This document shows positions 20,554 through 29,639 of a DNA stretch of 50,046 bases, piece by piece. Origin of the DNA: Thiomicrospira microaerophila. GTDB lineage: Bacteria; Pseudomonadota; Gammaproteobacteria; Thiomicrospirales; Thiomicrospiraceae. The stretch's first letter is position 1. Every line of letters starts with the position of its first letter. The notes beneath the pieces are model-generated. The model was not told the DNA's origin. It saw only the letters and a program-made list of their open reading frames with translations, and ran no database searches. Made by a program: the position numbers and the translations under genes. The DNA lies in the NCBI RefSeq assembly GCF_000934765.1, contig NZ_JYNN01000023.1, forward strand, positions 1-50,046, given 5' to 3'.

Positions 20554-23394
20554 TTAGCCTATCACTTTTTGCTTAAACGCATGAATTGGAACTGGCTTGC
20601 TGAATAAGTAGCCTTGAAATATCTCGCACTTAAACCGCGTCAAAAACGCGAGCTGCTCAGGGGTTTCCACGCCTTCGGCGACAATGCTCAAATTAAAATT
20701 ACGGCCCAAAGTAATAATGGTTTGCACCATCACATTATCCATGTAATCTTCGCCAAGGTCACGTACAAACGATTGATCAATTTTCAGCTGGGATAGCGGC
20801 AATTGTTTTAAGTAAGACAATGAGGAATAGCCGGTGCCAAAATCATCCATGGAGAATTGAATACCCAGTAAACGCAGGGCCTTCATTTTAGCAATAGAGT
20901 CTTCTTTATTGGCTAAAAACACCCCTTCGGTTAACTCTAGTTTTAGCATGAGCGGGTTGACATCGTAGGCTTTTAATCGTTGTGCAATCGATTCGACAAA
21001 ATCGGGTTCACGCAATTGTTTTGCACTGATATTGACCGCTAGTTGGATAGTACAGAGTTTGGGGTGGTAGCGCCATTGCGCCAGTTCTTCGCAGGCTCTA
21101 TCTAACACCCAGTCGCTCAGATCTAAAATAAGTCCAGATTCTTCAGCGAGGGGGATAAACACAGCAGGAGAGATAAAGCCTTTTTCTGGATGCGGCCAGC
21201 GTAGCAAGGCCTCGGCACCAATAATACGTTGGTTGATATCCACTTGTGGTTGAAAGTAAAGTTCGAGCTGATTTTGTTCCATGGCTTTACGTAAATCCAC
21301 CTCGATACTCGCACGGTAATCGAGTGTTTTTTGCATTTCTGGATCAAATAGACAGATTTCATTGCGCCCTGCATTTTTAGCTTGGTACATGGCAAGATCG
21401 GTCCATTTCATTAAATCATCAATCGTTTCATCTTGGCCGTTGAAGAGCGAAATACCGATGCTAGCACTGGTGCGATGTTCTATCGCGGGGGCGTTTTCAC
21501 TATTGAGTAGCAAGTAGGGTTGATTGATCGCTTGACGCATTTTCTCGGCGATAATGCGTGCCTCTTGGGCTGCATGAATCGGATCTTCATCAAGGTCTGT
21601 TAGCAGCACCACAAACTCATCTCCGCCAAAACGTGATACCGTGTCACCTGCACGCATACAGCCGCTAATGCGCTTCGCCACCTCGATTAATAGTTGATCG
21701 CCGATTTGATGGCCGTGGCTGTCATTTAAAATTTTAAAATGATCTAAGTCGATAAAAAATAATGCGCCATGAAACGGGTGGCGACGCATATGGGCTAGAT
21801 TGTTCATTAGGCGGTCAATTAATAGCCGACGATTAGGCAGTTGTGTGAGAGGATCATAAAACGCGAGGTTTTGAATTTTTTGTTCAGATTTAATGCGGTC
21901 TGAAATATCATGAATAATCGAAAATAAAAAAGTGCGACCGCGCATTTGAATCGGAGAGGAGTGAACCTCTACTTGACGCACTTCGCCCGATCTGAGCTGG
22001 TGTGGGAATATAAAATAGTTGCGCGCTTCTTGTTTCGCGCGTTGACGTTCTTGCTCAATTTTTTCTTTCGATAGCGTATTGATTTGATGAATGTTCATCG
22101 CTTGCAATTGTTCAATCGTGTAGCCATACAAATCGGCAGCGGCTTCGTTTGCATTGATAATTTCACCGGAGTCTGGATCAATAAAGAGCATCGGCGAGCC
22201 ATGATGGTCAAACATTTGCTGAAAGCGCTGCTCATTTTCTAACAGCGATTGTGTGCGCCGCGCAACCCGTTGTTCAAGTTGCTGATTGAGTGTTTGTAAT
22301 TCGTTAATGGCGGTATCTCGTTCGCTTGAGGTTCGGATGAGTTTTTGATTGTTACGAATTAATATACTGACCAATGCACTCAGGAGTAAGCCGATTAAAG
22401 TTAAACTCACAAATAAAACAAACGCATAGCGCTGAATCACGTCTCGCCAATCTATGTCTTTGTCAGGTAATAGGTTTAAGCGAATCATAAGGGCTTCAAT
22501 CGGTGCATAGTTGCCCGGTGGTGTAAAGCCATAAAACTGTCCTTGTTGCGCGGGTGCGCTATCGGCGCTGATATTAAATAGTGCAAGGCTAATCAAGCGG
22601 TCAAGGCTTTTGTCACTGTTGATGACCGCGGCAAAAGGCCATTCAGGGTAAAGCTCGGTTGAGTGCACCTGGGGGAAGGGGGTGGGTGTGATCGGATTAA
22701 TGAGTTTAATTTGAGCCCACTGCAGATGGCCCTCTCTCACCATCGCTTCAAGTATTCCCGTGCGAATAAAACCCGCATCAGCCTGATGGTTTAACACCGC
22801 TTTGACCACATTGTCGTGCGGCATGCCCGTAAAAAGGGTATCGTTGATTTGGTAGCCTTGTTTAAACATTTCCCACTGTTGCATCAGATAACCGCCAAAG
22901 GATTGATGAAAGGTAGCGGCGATGCGGGCTTTTTCCAGGTCTTTAAGGGTGTTAATGGCATGATTATCCGCGCGCGTAAAGATCACGCCACCAAAATCGG
23001 CCACCGGTACGCCTTCTGCAAGCGGCATCAGTGTAGCAAGTGGAGAGAGGCCTGACTGGTATCTTAAAATGGCAAAGTGTTGGGGGTTGGTAAACACATA
23101 ATCGAGCGTGTTGTTTTCCATCGCACGATTTAAATCGCCATAAAATAAAACCTTCAGTCTTAAACGTTCAGGTCTATTTTGTGTGGCCAGATAGTGATTA
23201 ATGTGTTCAATGAGGGGTTGCCAGCGTTGTTCAGTTTGTTCAATGGAGCGAAAGGCTAAAACGCCAACGGTGGGTGCGGAAGAGTCAACCGACGGCATTG
23301 GCGTCGCTGTTGCCGATACAGCGACTAGACTGTAGATGGACAGCATAAAGCACATAAAGATGTGTAATGGCCTTATAAGCATTATTGTTGGCAT
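20554..23394 (-). CDS. PhnD-like sensor with PAS, GGDEF and EAL domains
   Basis: 946 residues. Order: signal peptide or first helix (about 10-28); a periplasmic PhnD-like ligand-binding domain (about 42-300: VGVLAFRSIEQTEQRW, TNPQHFAILR, ATFHQSFGGYL, AVLNHQADAGFIRTG); a membrane helix (about 325-350); a coiled coil; PAS (about 385-500); GGDEF with intact RFGGDEF (about 588-594); and EAL with GAEALLRW (about 728), NISAKQL, LTEGVF, MDDFGTGYSSL, KIDQSFVRDL and AEGVET. Both catalytic sites look intact, so it may make and break c-di-GMP in response to an oxyanion-like or other small ligand. The ATG at 23394 is tight against AGGA; ATG 23382 is an alternative. Confidence 0.92.
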   Translation of the reverse strand: MPTIMLIRPLHIFMCFMLSIYSLVAVSATATPMPSVDSSAPTVGVLAFRSIEQTEQRWQPLIEHINHYLATQNRPERLRLKVLFYGDLNRAMENNTLDYVFTNPQHFAILRYQSGLSPLATLMPLAEGVPVADFGGVIFTRADNHAINTLKDLEKARIAATFHQSFGGYLMQQWEMFKQGYQINDTLFTGMPHDNVVKAVLNHQADAGFIRTGILEAMVREGHLQWAQIKLINPITPTPFPQVHSTELYPEWPFAAVINSDKSLDRLISLALFNISADSAPAQQGQFYGFTPPGNYAPIEALMIRLNLLPDKDIDWRDVIQRYAFVLFVSLTLIGLLLSALVSILIRNNQKLIRTSSERDTAINELQTLNQQLEQRVARRTQSLLENEQRFQQMFDHHGSPMLFIDPDSGEIINANEAAADLYGYTIEQLQAMNIHQINTLSKEKIEQERQRAKQEARNYFIFPHQLRSGEVRQVEVHSSPIQMRGRTFLFSIIHDISDRIKSEQKIQNLAFYDPLTQLPNRRLLIDRLMNNLAHMRRHPFHGALFFIDLDHFKILNDSHGHQIGDQLLIEVAKRISGCMRAGDTVSRFGGDEFVVLLTDLDEDPIHAAQEARIIAEKMRQAINQPYLLLNSENAPAIEHRTSASIGISLFNGQDETIDDLMKWTDLAMYQAKNAGRNEICLFDPEMQKTLDYRASIEVDLRKAMEQNQLELYFQPQVDINQRIIGAEALLRWPHPEKGFISPAVFIPLAEESGLILDLSDWVLDRACEELAQWRYHPKLCTIQLAVNISAKQLREPDFVESIAQRLKAYDVNPLMLKLELTEGVFLANKEDSIAKMKALRLLGIQFSMDDFGTGYSSLSYLKQLPLSQLKIDQSFVRDLGEDYMDNVMVQTIITLGRNFNLSIVAEGVETPEQLAFLTRFKCEIFQGYLFSKPVPIHAFKQKVIG

Positions 23395-23554
23395 TCCTGG
23401 TCAGAAAAATATTAACCATTGTGTTTTAATCGAACAGGGGTGTCAAGTAAGACCGCGCGTTTGTTGACTCAAATCAACCAAAAACCAACGCCTATTGTGA
23501 TCTGCTTGCGGATATAATCTCACGCATCAAACCTAAAATCATGGAGCAACCGCT

Positions 23555-24334
23555 ATGACAAAAGAAACACAGCAACAAACACGCTTTGGTTTGTTAGTAA
23601 TCGGTGACGAAATTCTATCGAGCAAGCGCCAAGACAGGCATCTTGCGAATTTGAATGCGCTGCTCAAACCTCGCGGTTTGGCGCTGAGTTGGTTTAAGGT
23701 GTTGGGTGATGAAGCAGGCTTGTTGGTTGATAGCCTAAAGCAGAGCTTTGCCAGTGGCGATGTGGTTTTTTGTTGCGGTGGAATTGGTGCAACCCCGGAT
23801 GATCGCACACGCCAAAGTGCGGCGCAAGCCTTGGGGTTGCCGCTGGTACGTCATCCCGAAGCGTTAGCGGAACTCGAAGCGAAATTTGGTGAAGAGGCTT
23901 ATCCCAATCGCGCCAAGATGGCGGACTTTCCAGCGGGGGCGGCGATTATTCCGAATTTTTTTAATCGCGTGGCGGGCTTTTCGATTCAGCAGCACTATTT
24001 TATGCCCGGCTTTCCGCAGATGACCCAGCCGATGATGGAGTGGGTGCTCAATACCTATTATGCCGATTTTAATCAAACCCCACGCATTGAACTCGCGGTG
24101 AAGCTGGTGAATGGGGCCGAATCGGCGTGGGTGGATTTTATGGAAGACTTTGAGCGCCAATTTCCCGATTTGCGCTTATTTAGCTTGCCACATATCGCCC
24201 CGGATGGACAGCGTTTTATCGAATTAGGTGTCGAAGGCGAGCCAGATCTAGCGCAAACAGGGATGAATCTGATCATGCAAGAAATCCAAAAACGCAACCA
24301 GGCCTGGTTGCCCTTAACGGTTCAATCCGTATGA
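23555..24334 (+). CDS. CinA N-terminal / MoaB-like domain protein
   Basis: 259 residues with the molybdopterin-binding (MoCF_biosynth) fold: GLLVIGDEILSSKRQDRH at the N-terminus, then FCCGGIGATPDDRT (the GGxGxTxDD motif), and MPGFPQM. Such stand-alone domains occur in CinA-like proteins. There is no nicotinamide-nucleotide amidohydrolase domain. Substrate unknown; a pyrophosphatase activity on adenylated nucleotides is known for some CinA proteins and is only a possibility here. GGAG at 23543-23546 supports the start. It overlaps the next gene by 4 bases (ATGA). A palindrome copy near the 3' end is read as NQAWLP. Confidence 0.85.
   Translation: MTKETQQQTRFGLLVIGDEILSSKRQDRHLANLNALLKPRGLALSWFKVLGDEAGLLVDSLKQSFASGDVVFCCGGIGATPDDRTRQSAAQALGLPLVRHPEALAELEAKFGEEAYPNRAKMADFPAGAAIIPNFFNRVAGFSIQQHYFMPGFPQMTQPMMEWVLNTYYADFNQTPRIELAVKLVNGAESAWVDFMEDFERQFPDLRLFSLPHIAPDGQRFIELGVEGEPDLAQTGMNLIMQEIQKRNQAWLPLTVQSV
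24295..24310. repeat. Full 16-bp copy of the iterated palindrome, in cinA-like gene
   Basis: Exact CAACCAGGCCTGGTTG read as R-N-Q-A-W-L-P, eight codons before the stop of the CinA-like gene. Confidence 0.95.
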
Positions 24335-25527
24335 CAGACCAGCTTGGGTTTAACCAAAAACATTATGATGTGATTATTATTGGTGCGGGCGCGGCGGGAT
24401 TAATGTGTGCCGCTCAAGCCGGTTATCGCGCTCGTTCGGTGTTGGTGTTAGATCATGCACCAAAAGCGGCGGCCAAGATTCGGATTTCAGGCGGCGGCAA
24501 ATGCAACTTCACCAATCTTGATGTCAAGCCTGAGCATTATATTTGTACTAATCCGCATTTTGTAAAATCCGCGCTGGCGCGCTATCCTTCATCCGTGTTT
24601 ATCGAGTTGGTTGAGCGCCACGGTATAGACTATGAACAACGCGCCCATGGACAATTGTTCACCACGCAGGGTGCCGGGCAGATTATTCAAATGTTGCGAA
24701 CCGAGGCCGATTGGGCGGGGGTGGAATTAGTGCTGGGTTGTCAAATTCAGCGAGTGAGTGCGCTTGAAGGGGGTTATGCGCTCGCCACTTCGCAGGGCGA
24801 TGTGTATTGTCAATCGCTGGTCATCGCAACCGGTGGGCTGGCGTATCCGAAGCTCAAAGCATCGAATTTTGGCATGCAGATTGCCCAGCAATTTGGGTTA
24901 AATGTGATCAAATCACAACCAGGCCTGGTGCCCTTGGTGTTCAAATCGCCCTGGAAAGAATGGTTTGCTAACCTAGCAGGACTAAGTCTTGAAGTGGAGA
25001 TGACTTGCCAGGGGAAGGTGTTCCGTGAGGCGATGTTAATTACCCATCAGGGCATCAGTGGACCTGTGGTGTTACAGGTGTCAAATTATTGGCAGCCTGG
25101 GCGACCTATTATGATCAACCTGTTTCCGCAGTGTGATGTCTATGCCGAACTGAAACAACTCAAAGCACAAAATCGCCCGCTGGCTAAATGGTTAGCGCAA
25201 AAAGTTACCAAAAGTTTCAGCCAGGCCTGGTTGCAAAAATACCCGTTTGATAACGCCTTAGCCACGGCCACAGATCAAGCGTTGCAAGACTATGCGCGCA
25301 ACCTGACCCATTGGACATTGTACCCAGAGGACACCGCCGGTTACAATAAGGCCGAGGTGTCATTAGGCGGTGTGGATACCGATGCCGTGTCGTCCAAAAC
25401 CTTCGAAGCACTGCAACAGCCAGGCCTGTATTTTATCGGCGAAGTGCTAGATGTAACCGGCCATCTCGGTGGCTATAATTTCCAATGGGCCTGGGCCAGC
25501 GGCCAGGCTTGCGCGCAGGTGGTATAA
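24331..25527 (+). CDS. HI0933/BaiN-family FAD-dependent oxidoreductase
   Basis: 398 residues of the HI0933/YhiN flavoprotein family. FAD-binding IIIGAGAAGLMCAAQAG (about 15-31) is followed by the family signature AAAKIRISGGGKCNFTN (about 46-62), then a mid-region GLAYPKLKASNFGMQIA and the C-terminal FAD motif GLYFIGEVLDVTGHLGGYN. These proteins are soluble; the substrate of most members is unknown. It starts inside the stop of the CinA-like gene (ATGA overlap) and so is co-translated with it. Two palindrome cores (24920, 25221) fall inside, read as QPGLVP and QAWLQ, and a third decayed one is near 25421. Confidence 0.9.
   Translation: MTDQLGFNQKHYDVIIIGAGAAGLMCAAQAGYRARSVLVLDHAPKAAAKIRISGGGKCNFTNLDVKPEHYICTNPHFVKSALARYPSSVFIELVERHGIDYEQRAHGQLFTTQGAGQIIQMLRTEADWAGVELVLGCQIQRVSALEGGYALATSQGDVYCQSLVIATGGLAYPKLKASNFGMQIAQQFGLNVIKSQPGLVPLVFKSPWKEWFANLAGLSLEVEMTCQGKVFREAMLITHQGISGPVVLQVSNYWQPGRPIMINLFPQCDVYAELKQLKAQNRPLAKWLAQKVTKSFSQAWLQKYPFDNALATATDQALQDYARNLTHWTLYPEDTAGYNKAEVSLGGVDTDAVSSKTFEALQQPGLYFIGEVLDVTGHLGGYNFQWAWASGQACAQVV
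24920..24929. repeat. Iterated palindrome core, in HI0933-like gene
   Basis: CAACCAGGCCTGGTG (24916-24930), nearly full; read as S-Q-P-G-L-V-P. Confidence 0.9.
25221..25230. repeat. Iterated palindrome core, in HI0933-like gene
   Basis: GCCAGGCCTGGTTGC; right arm intact, left arm decayed; read as S-Q-A-W-L-Q. Confidence 0.9.
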
Positions 25528-25558
25528 TGTGCCTTGTTTTTATTGACCTGGATAACAA

Positions 25559-26008
25559 ATGAATTTATTGAATTTTGATGTCGCTAATCGGGCGGCGTTT
25601 GTTAAAACCCTGCAGACCTTGGTAAAAGAACATCAGCTCAAGCCAGATGAGATTTTTATGAATGTGCTGGAAAGCACGGAAGAGCCACAGATGAACTACT
25701 GGATGGCGCGGATTTTAATTGAAGAGTTTGGCGTTGATCCGCAGCAAACGCTGGCGCAAGATGCCGCTGGCGAAGCGGTGAAGCCACTGCAAGCTGCGTG
25801 TTTATTGCAAAATATCGGCGTAGCGGCGGCCTTAATTGAATTGCAAGCCTACAAGGGCAGCGTGGTAGAACGTGAATTTCAGCTGGCTGCACGCATCGCC
25901 TCCAAGCACGAAGACCAGGCCTTGCTAGGCGTGATGATGAAATATGCCCAAGAACGAGACGAATTAGACTGGTTTATGAAAGCACTACAAGGTGGGGCGT
26001 TGCAATAA
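25559..26008 (+). CDS. Hypothetical helical protein
   Basis: 149 residues, strongly predicted all-helical and acidic, with no signal peptide, membrane segment or cysteine cluster beyond one Cys. Short repeated helix pairs in the middle (LQAACLLQNIGVAAALIELQ) recall ankyrin/TPR-like helical repeats, but no motif is firm. It lies 31 bases after the HI0933-like flavoprotein on the same strand, so it may belong to the same transcript. Function unknown. Confidence 0.75.
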   Translation: MNLLNFDVANRAAFVKTLQTLVKEHQLKPDEIFMNVLESTEEPQMNYWMARILIEEFGVDPQQTLAQDAAGEAVKPLQAACLLQNIGVAAALIELQAYKGSVVEREFQLAARIASKHEDQALLGVMMKYAQERDELDWFMKALQGGALQ

Positions 26009-26083
26009 AGTGTTTTGTAATTATTTAATGTAGGTAGGGTTAATGATTTCTAAACTTTACCTTTAAAAGAAAGGAGAGCGAAA

Positions 26084-26773
26084 ATGGGTACAAAGTTAAA
26101 AATGGCGATGGCTTCGTGTTTAGTGTTTGGTGTGTCGCAAGTTCAGGCGTCCAACAATATTCCACATCAGGGTAACAATGCTTATGTTTGGGACTCCTAT
26201 GGTTCAATCGTTCGCGATCAGTTTGGTGGCTGTGTGCGAACGATTGAATGGACGAAAGAAAAAGCGATTGCACAATGCGAAGGTTGGCCTGAACCAGAGG
26301 TGAGGGTTGCAACTCCCGCGCCAGTTGCGGCTCCAATTCCGGTTGTGGCGCCAGCGCCGGTTGCAGCGCCAGCGCCAATGCCCGTTGTGGATCCAGCCCC
26401 TGCACCGGTTGCCGAGAAGCTAAGTGTTGAAAGACCGGCTGCTTTTATAGGGTTTTTTGCGACGAAAAGTGATGTGTTATCCAACTTAGATCTCATTAAG
26501 TTGGATGCTTATATTGAGTATATGAGCGCTTATCCAACAAGACAGCTAGTCGTTATAGGCCATACCGACAACAGGGGTACAGCCGATTACAATCAGGGCT
26601 TATCTGAAAAACGTGCGCTTGCGGTTAAAAACTATATGACTGGAAAAGGGATTTCGGCTGAACGTATTACAACAAAAGGTAAGGGGTTTACTCAACCGAT
26701 TGCAGATAATTCAACAGCTCAGGGCCGAGCAGATAATCGTCGCGTAGAGTTAACGTTGGTAGACAAAAAATAA
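26084..26773 (+). CDS. OmpA-family peptidoglycan-binding protein
   Basis: 229 residues. A signal peptide (cleavage after QVQA, about 22) is followed by a short N-terminal region with two cysteines (GGCVRTIEW, AQCEGW) and a Pro/Ala/Val-rich hinge (about 70-108) built of APVAAPAP-type repeats. The C-terminal OmpA domain (about 118-229) has FFATKSDVLS, VIGHTDNRGT (aspartate contacting diaminopimelate), NQGLSEKRALAVKNYM and GRADNRRVEL (arginine contact). It probably tethers the outer membrane or periplasm to peptidoglycan. AAAGGAGAG precedes the ATG. There is no beta-barrel. Confidence 0.92.
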   Translation: MGTKLKMAMASCLVFGVSQVQASNNIPHQGNNAYVWDSYGSIVRDQFGGCVRTIEWTKEKAIAQCEGWPEPEVRVATPAPVAAPIPVVAPAPVAAPAPMPVVDPAPAPVAEKLSVERPAAFIGFFATKSDVLSNLDLIKLDAYIEYMSAYPTRQLVVIGHTDNRGTADYNQGLSEKRALAVKNYMTGKGISAERITTKGKGFTQPIADNSTAQGRADNRRVELTLVDKK

Positions 26774-26775
26774 GA

Positions 26776-26796
26776 TTGATAGTCAAAAGCTATCAA
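26776..26796 (+). terminator. Weak hairpin after the OmpA-like gene
   Basis: TTGATAG (26776-26782) and CTATCAA (26790-26796) form a seven-pair stem; the following tail is CTTTATTT. Position fits a terminator but the stem is weak. Confidence 0.4.
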
Positions 26797-26823
26797 CTTT
26801 ATTTGAATATTTAATTTTACTAA

Positions 26824-26900
26824 TGATATAAAAATCACTACACTAACCATCAAGCGAGTTAATCAGGTTTTAATGAAAGCCTAGATCGATTTTTATATCA
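26824..26900. promoter_or_regulatory. Paired inverted 14-bp sites upstream of prx-grx
   Basis: TGATATAAAAATCA (26824-26837) recurs inverted as CGATTTTTATATCA (26887-26900); 13 bases match perfectly. Each site also has TGAT-N6-ATCA type symmetry. The centres are 63 bp apart, 40 to 116 bases before the gene start. Candidate operator pair; the regulator is unknown. Confidence 0.5.
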
Positions 26901-26939
26901 AATTTTACTCTTGTTTAATTTAACCAATGGAGATTACAG

Positions 26940-27677
26940 ATGGCATTACCAAACAAAGAAGGTCAAGCAGTTCCTCAGGTCACTTTCCCAACCCGTCAGA
27001 ACGGTGAATGGGTTAATGTAACTACCGATGATCTTTTCAAAGGCAAAACGGTCGTTGTGTTTGCACTTCCAGGCGCGTTCACCCCAACCTGTTCTTCAAC
27101 CCACCTTCCACGTTACAATGAATTAGCACCGGTTTTCTTTGAAAACGGCGTAGACAGCATTGTTTGCTTGTCTGTTAACGATACCTTCGTCATGAACGAA
27201 TGGGCAAAAGATCAAGAAGCCAACAACGTGATTCTACTGCCTGATGGCAATGGCGAGTTCTCTGAAGGCATGGGGATGTTGGTTGACAAAAACAACCTAG
27301 GTTTTGGTAAGCGTTCATGGCGTTATTCCATGCTGGTTAAAGACGGCGTTGTGGCAAAAATGTTCATCGAGCCAGAAGTAGAAGGTGACCCCTTTGAAGT
27401 GTCAGATGCCGACACCATGTTGAACTACATCAATGCCAATGCGAAAAAGCCACCGGTTGCGACCATCTTCACAAAAGTAGGTTGCCCATTCTGCGCGAAA
27501 GCGAAAGCCGCGCTAGAAGATGCAGGCATCAAGTACGAAGAAATCAAGATCAGCAACAGCGGTTTGACTTCACGTACATTGCGTGCGGTAGCGAATCGTG
27601 ATACCGTGCCACAAGTGTTCATCGAAGGTAAACACATTGGTGGTTCTGACGACCTAGAAGCCTATTTAAAAGGCTAA
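26940..27677 (+). CDS. Peroxiredoxin-glutaredoxin hybrid
   Basis: 245 residues. The N-terminal Prx5-type domain (about 1-165) has the peroxidatic cysteine in [15 protein letters not shown] (Cys about 50). The C-terminal glutaredoxin domain (about 170-245) has the redox pair in [10 protein letters not shown] (about 181-184) and the [14 protein letters not shown] glutathione-binding region. It reduces hydrogen and alkyl peroxides using glutathione directly. The ribosome site GGAG lies 7 bases before ATG. The next gene is glutathione reductase, giving a complete glutathione-driven peroxide system. Its own promoter region carries a striking inverted pair at 26824-26900. Confidence 0.95.
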   Translation: MALPNKEGQAVPQVTFPTRQNGEWVNVTTDDLFKGKTVVVFALPGAFTPTCSSTHLPRYNELAPVFFENGVDSIVCLSVNDTFVMNEWAKDQEANNVILLPDGNGEFSEGMGMLVDKNNLGFGKRSWRYSMLVKDGVVAKMFIEPEVEGDPFEVSDADTMLNYINANAKKPPVATIFTKVGCPFCAKAKAALEDAGIKYEEIKISNSGLTSRTLRAVANRDTVPQVFIEGKHIGGSDDLEAYLKG

Positions 27678-27707
27678 TCTTAAGCGTTAAGACTGTTAAA
27701 TTGTGTT

Positions 27708-27735
27708 AAAAAAGGAGTCGTAAGGCTCCTTTTTT
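27708..27735 (+). terminator. Intrinsic terminator after prx-grx
   Basis: AAAAAAGGAGTC, tetraloop GTAA, GGCTCCTTTTTT forms a strong stem ending in T-run 27730-27735. The A-run makes it bidirectional. It separates prx-grx from gor, which therefore probably has its own promoter or depends on readthrough. Confidence 0.85.
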
Positions 27736-27740
27736 ATAAG

Positions 27741-27796
27741 GCTTGTTGGGTTTGACAACCCATTTGTAAAAAAAACAAAAGACAAACCCAACAGGC
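27741..27796 (+). promoter_or_regulatory. Leader with two mutually exclusive hairpins ahead of gor
   Basis: GCTTGTTGGGTTTG (27741-27754) pairs with CAAACCCAACAGGC (27783-27796). A competing local hairpin TGGGTT-TGAC-AACCCA occupies 27747-27762. Both cannot form at once. They lie between a terminator and the gor start at 27820. Confidence 0.4.
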
Positions 27797-27819
27797 TTTC
27801 AAATAAAAGGAAATACCCC

Positions 27820-29175
27820 ATGAAATACGATTATGATTTAATAGCTATCGGTGCGGGCAGCGGTGGTTTATCGGTGGTGGAACGTGCAGCCGAATACGGC
27901 TACAAATGTGCCGTGGTTGAAGCAAAAAAAATAGGCGGCACCTGTGTCAACATCGGCTGTGTGCCGAAAAAAGTCATGTGGTTTGGCGCCCATATCGCCG
28001 AAGCCCTGCGCGATGCACCAGACTTTGGCTTTGACCTCGATGTAAAAGGTTTTTCATGGAGCAAACTAGTCAAACAGCGTGAACAGTATATAAAAAACAT
28101 CAACACCTGGTACTCAGGCTATATGAAAGACAAGGGCGTTGCCCTACTAGAGGGCTGGGGTAGCTTTGTCGACGCACATACGGTTGAAGTCGATGGCAAG
28201 CACTACACCGCCGAAACCATCGTCATCGCACCGGGCGGCACGCCACTGATTCCACAAGAAACCGAAGGCGGCGAACTCGGCATTACCTCAGATGGCTTCT
28301 TTGCCCTAACCGAACAACCAAAAAAAGTAGCCGTGATCGGCAGCGGCTATATCGCGGTTGAGTTGGCAGGTGTGTTTCAAGCCTTGGGCACGGAGGTTAG
28401 TTTACTGAGCCGAAAGGATTTGGTATTGCGCGGCTTTGATGACATGATCCGCGAAAACCTAACCAATGCGATGATTACAAGCGGTATTCACAAAGAATAC
28501 CACTTCAGAGTAGCGCGCCTATTTAAAGCCGAAGACGGCACGCTTACCGTTGAAAGCGAAGATGGTCAGCATTTAGAAGGCTTTGATCAAGTAGTTTGGG
28601 CCGTAGGGCGCACCAGCTTAATAGAGCCGCTAAAACTAGAAAATGTTGGCATTACCCCGAATGGGCATGGTTATATTGAAGTCGATGACGAGCATCGAAC
28701 CAACGTACCGAATGTGTTTGCCATCGGCGATGTTACAGGACAGCCTCAGCTTACACCCGTGGCCATCCGCGCAGGTCGTTTCCTTGCAGAGCGCCTATAC
28801 AATAATAAACCCCATTTAAAGTTAGATTTACATGCTGTACCCACCGTCATTTTCTCGCATCCTCCCGTCGGCACAGTGGGTTTAGCCGAACATGATGCGC
28901 GCAAAAAATACGGACATGATAACGTGAAGGTTTATACTTCCGTGTTTACCCCAATGCGCTATGCCTTCACCGAACACCAAATCAAAACCGCGTTGAAGCT
29001 AGTGGTGACGGGTGAAGACGAACGTGTTGTCGGTATTCACATAGTCGGTGATGGCGCAGACGAAATGCTACAAGGCTTCGCAGTCGCGGTGCAAATGAAC
29101 GCCACCAAAGCCGACCTAGACGCCACCATAGCCATTCACCCATCTTCATCCGAAGAACTGGTCACCATGCGCTAA
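27820..29175 (+). CDS. gor: Glutathione reductase
   Basis: 451 residues, flavoprotein disulfide reductase that regenerates glutathione with NADPH. FAD motif [15 protein letters not shown] (about 7-21), redox pair in [16 protein letters not shown] (Cys about 42 and 47), NADP-binding [13 protein letters not shown] with the downstream arginine-type region, second FAD motif [17 protein letters not shown], and the C-terminal active-site histidine region [13 protein letters not shown]. The CVPKKVMW flank and the HPSSSEE ending are those of glutathione reductase rather than lipoamide dehydrogenase. AAGGAAA precedes the ATG. It functions with the prx-grx gene upstream. Confidence 0.95.
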   Translation: MKYDYDLIAIGAGSGGLSVVERAAEYGYKCAVVEAKKIGGTCVNIGCVPKKVMWFGAHIAEALRDAPDFGFDLDVKGFSWSKLVKQREQYIKNINTWYSGYMKDKGVALLEGWGSFVDAHTVEVDGKHYTAETIVIAPGGTPLIPQETEGGELGITSDGFFALTEQPKKVAVIGSGYIAVELAGVFQALGTEVSLLSRKDLVLRGFDDMIRENLTNAMITSGIHKEYHFRVARLFKAEDGTLTVESEDGQHLEGFDQVVWAVGRTSLIEPLKLENVGITPNGHGYIEVDDEHRTNVPNVFAIGDVTGQPQLTPVAIRAGRFLAERLYNNKPHLKLDLHAVPTVIFSHPPVGTVGLAEHDARKKYGHDNVKVYTSVFTPMRYAFTEHQIKTALKLVVTGEDERVVGIHIVGDGADEMLQGFAVAVQMNATKADLDATIAIHPSSSEELVTMR

Positions 29176-29260
29176 ATCGTCCATCACTAAACAGGTTGGC
29201 TCCTAGTTTAAGGTAGAGCGCATAAAAGGCTGGCAGGTCTGTACGTCATCCTGCGCGAAG

Positions 29261-29488
29261 TATCTCGTTCCCACGCTCCCGCGTGGGAATGCAGACTGAT
29301 AGTGTGTAAAATACATATCTCGTTCCCACGCTCCCGCGTGGGAATGCAGACCGATAGTCATTAAACTACAGGTGTTTTTTAGGCTATTCGATTGCACCCC
29401 CCGCATCACGGCGCTCCTCGCCATGATGCATTATCTCGTTCCCACGCTCCCGTGTGGGAATGCAGACCGACAGTGAGTAAAATACATG
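29261..29488. repeat. REP cluster: three copies of a GTTCCCACGC hairpin unit
   Basis: Three direct copies of a roughly 55-bp unit start near 29261, 29316 and 29432. Each has TCGTTCCCACGCTCCC, the inverse GCGTGGGAA, then TGCAGACCGATAG and an AAATACAT-like tail. The first two are back to back, the third is displaced by a GC-rich insert. The core stem is CCCACGC/GCGTGGG. Confidence 0.85.
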
Positions 29489-29539
29489 TGTTTTAGGCTA
29501 TAAGCATTAGTTATTTGAGGGTAGCTCTTAATTAAACGA

Positions 29540-29632
29540 GGCTGTGTTGATTTAGCGGAGCATTGGCGATATTCCAGTGCACGGAATTATGCGGGGCAAC
29601 CGAGTTTGCTCGATGTTGTACGCGCCTGGTAG
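29540..29632 (+). pseudogene. C-terminal remnant of a REP-associated tyrosine transposase
   Basis: An open stretch ending at TAG 29630 encodes 30 residues with HWRYSSARNYAGQPSLLD, the well-known C-terminal signature (W-R/K-Y/W-S-S-A-x-x-Y) of RAYT (TnpA_REP, IS200-like Y1) transposases. No start or catalytic HUH/tyrosine part remains. It sits among the REP hairpins that RAYTs mobilise, with one REP starting 8 bases after its stop. Confidence 0.7.
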
Positions 29633-29639
29633 GTTGGTA

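Noticed and set aside
23539-23808. 89-residue minus-strand frame opposite the CinA-like gene
   Set aside because: Mirror of a conserved coding sequence; no ribosome site or homology.
29203-29424. Minus-strand frame of 73 residues across the REP cluster
   Set aside because: Made of repeat DNA read through; residues such as HAGAW repeat with the REP units.
29261-29488. Three spaced direct repeats that might suggest a CRISPR array
   Set aside because: The units contain a hairpin, two are back to back without spacer, the third is offset by unrelated DNA, and no cas genes are near. They are REP copies.
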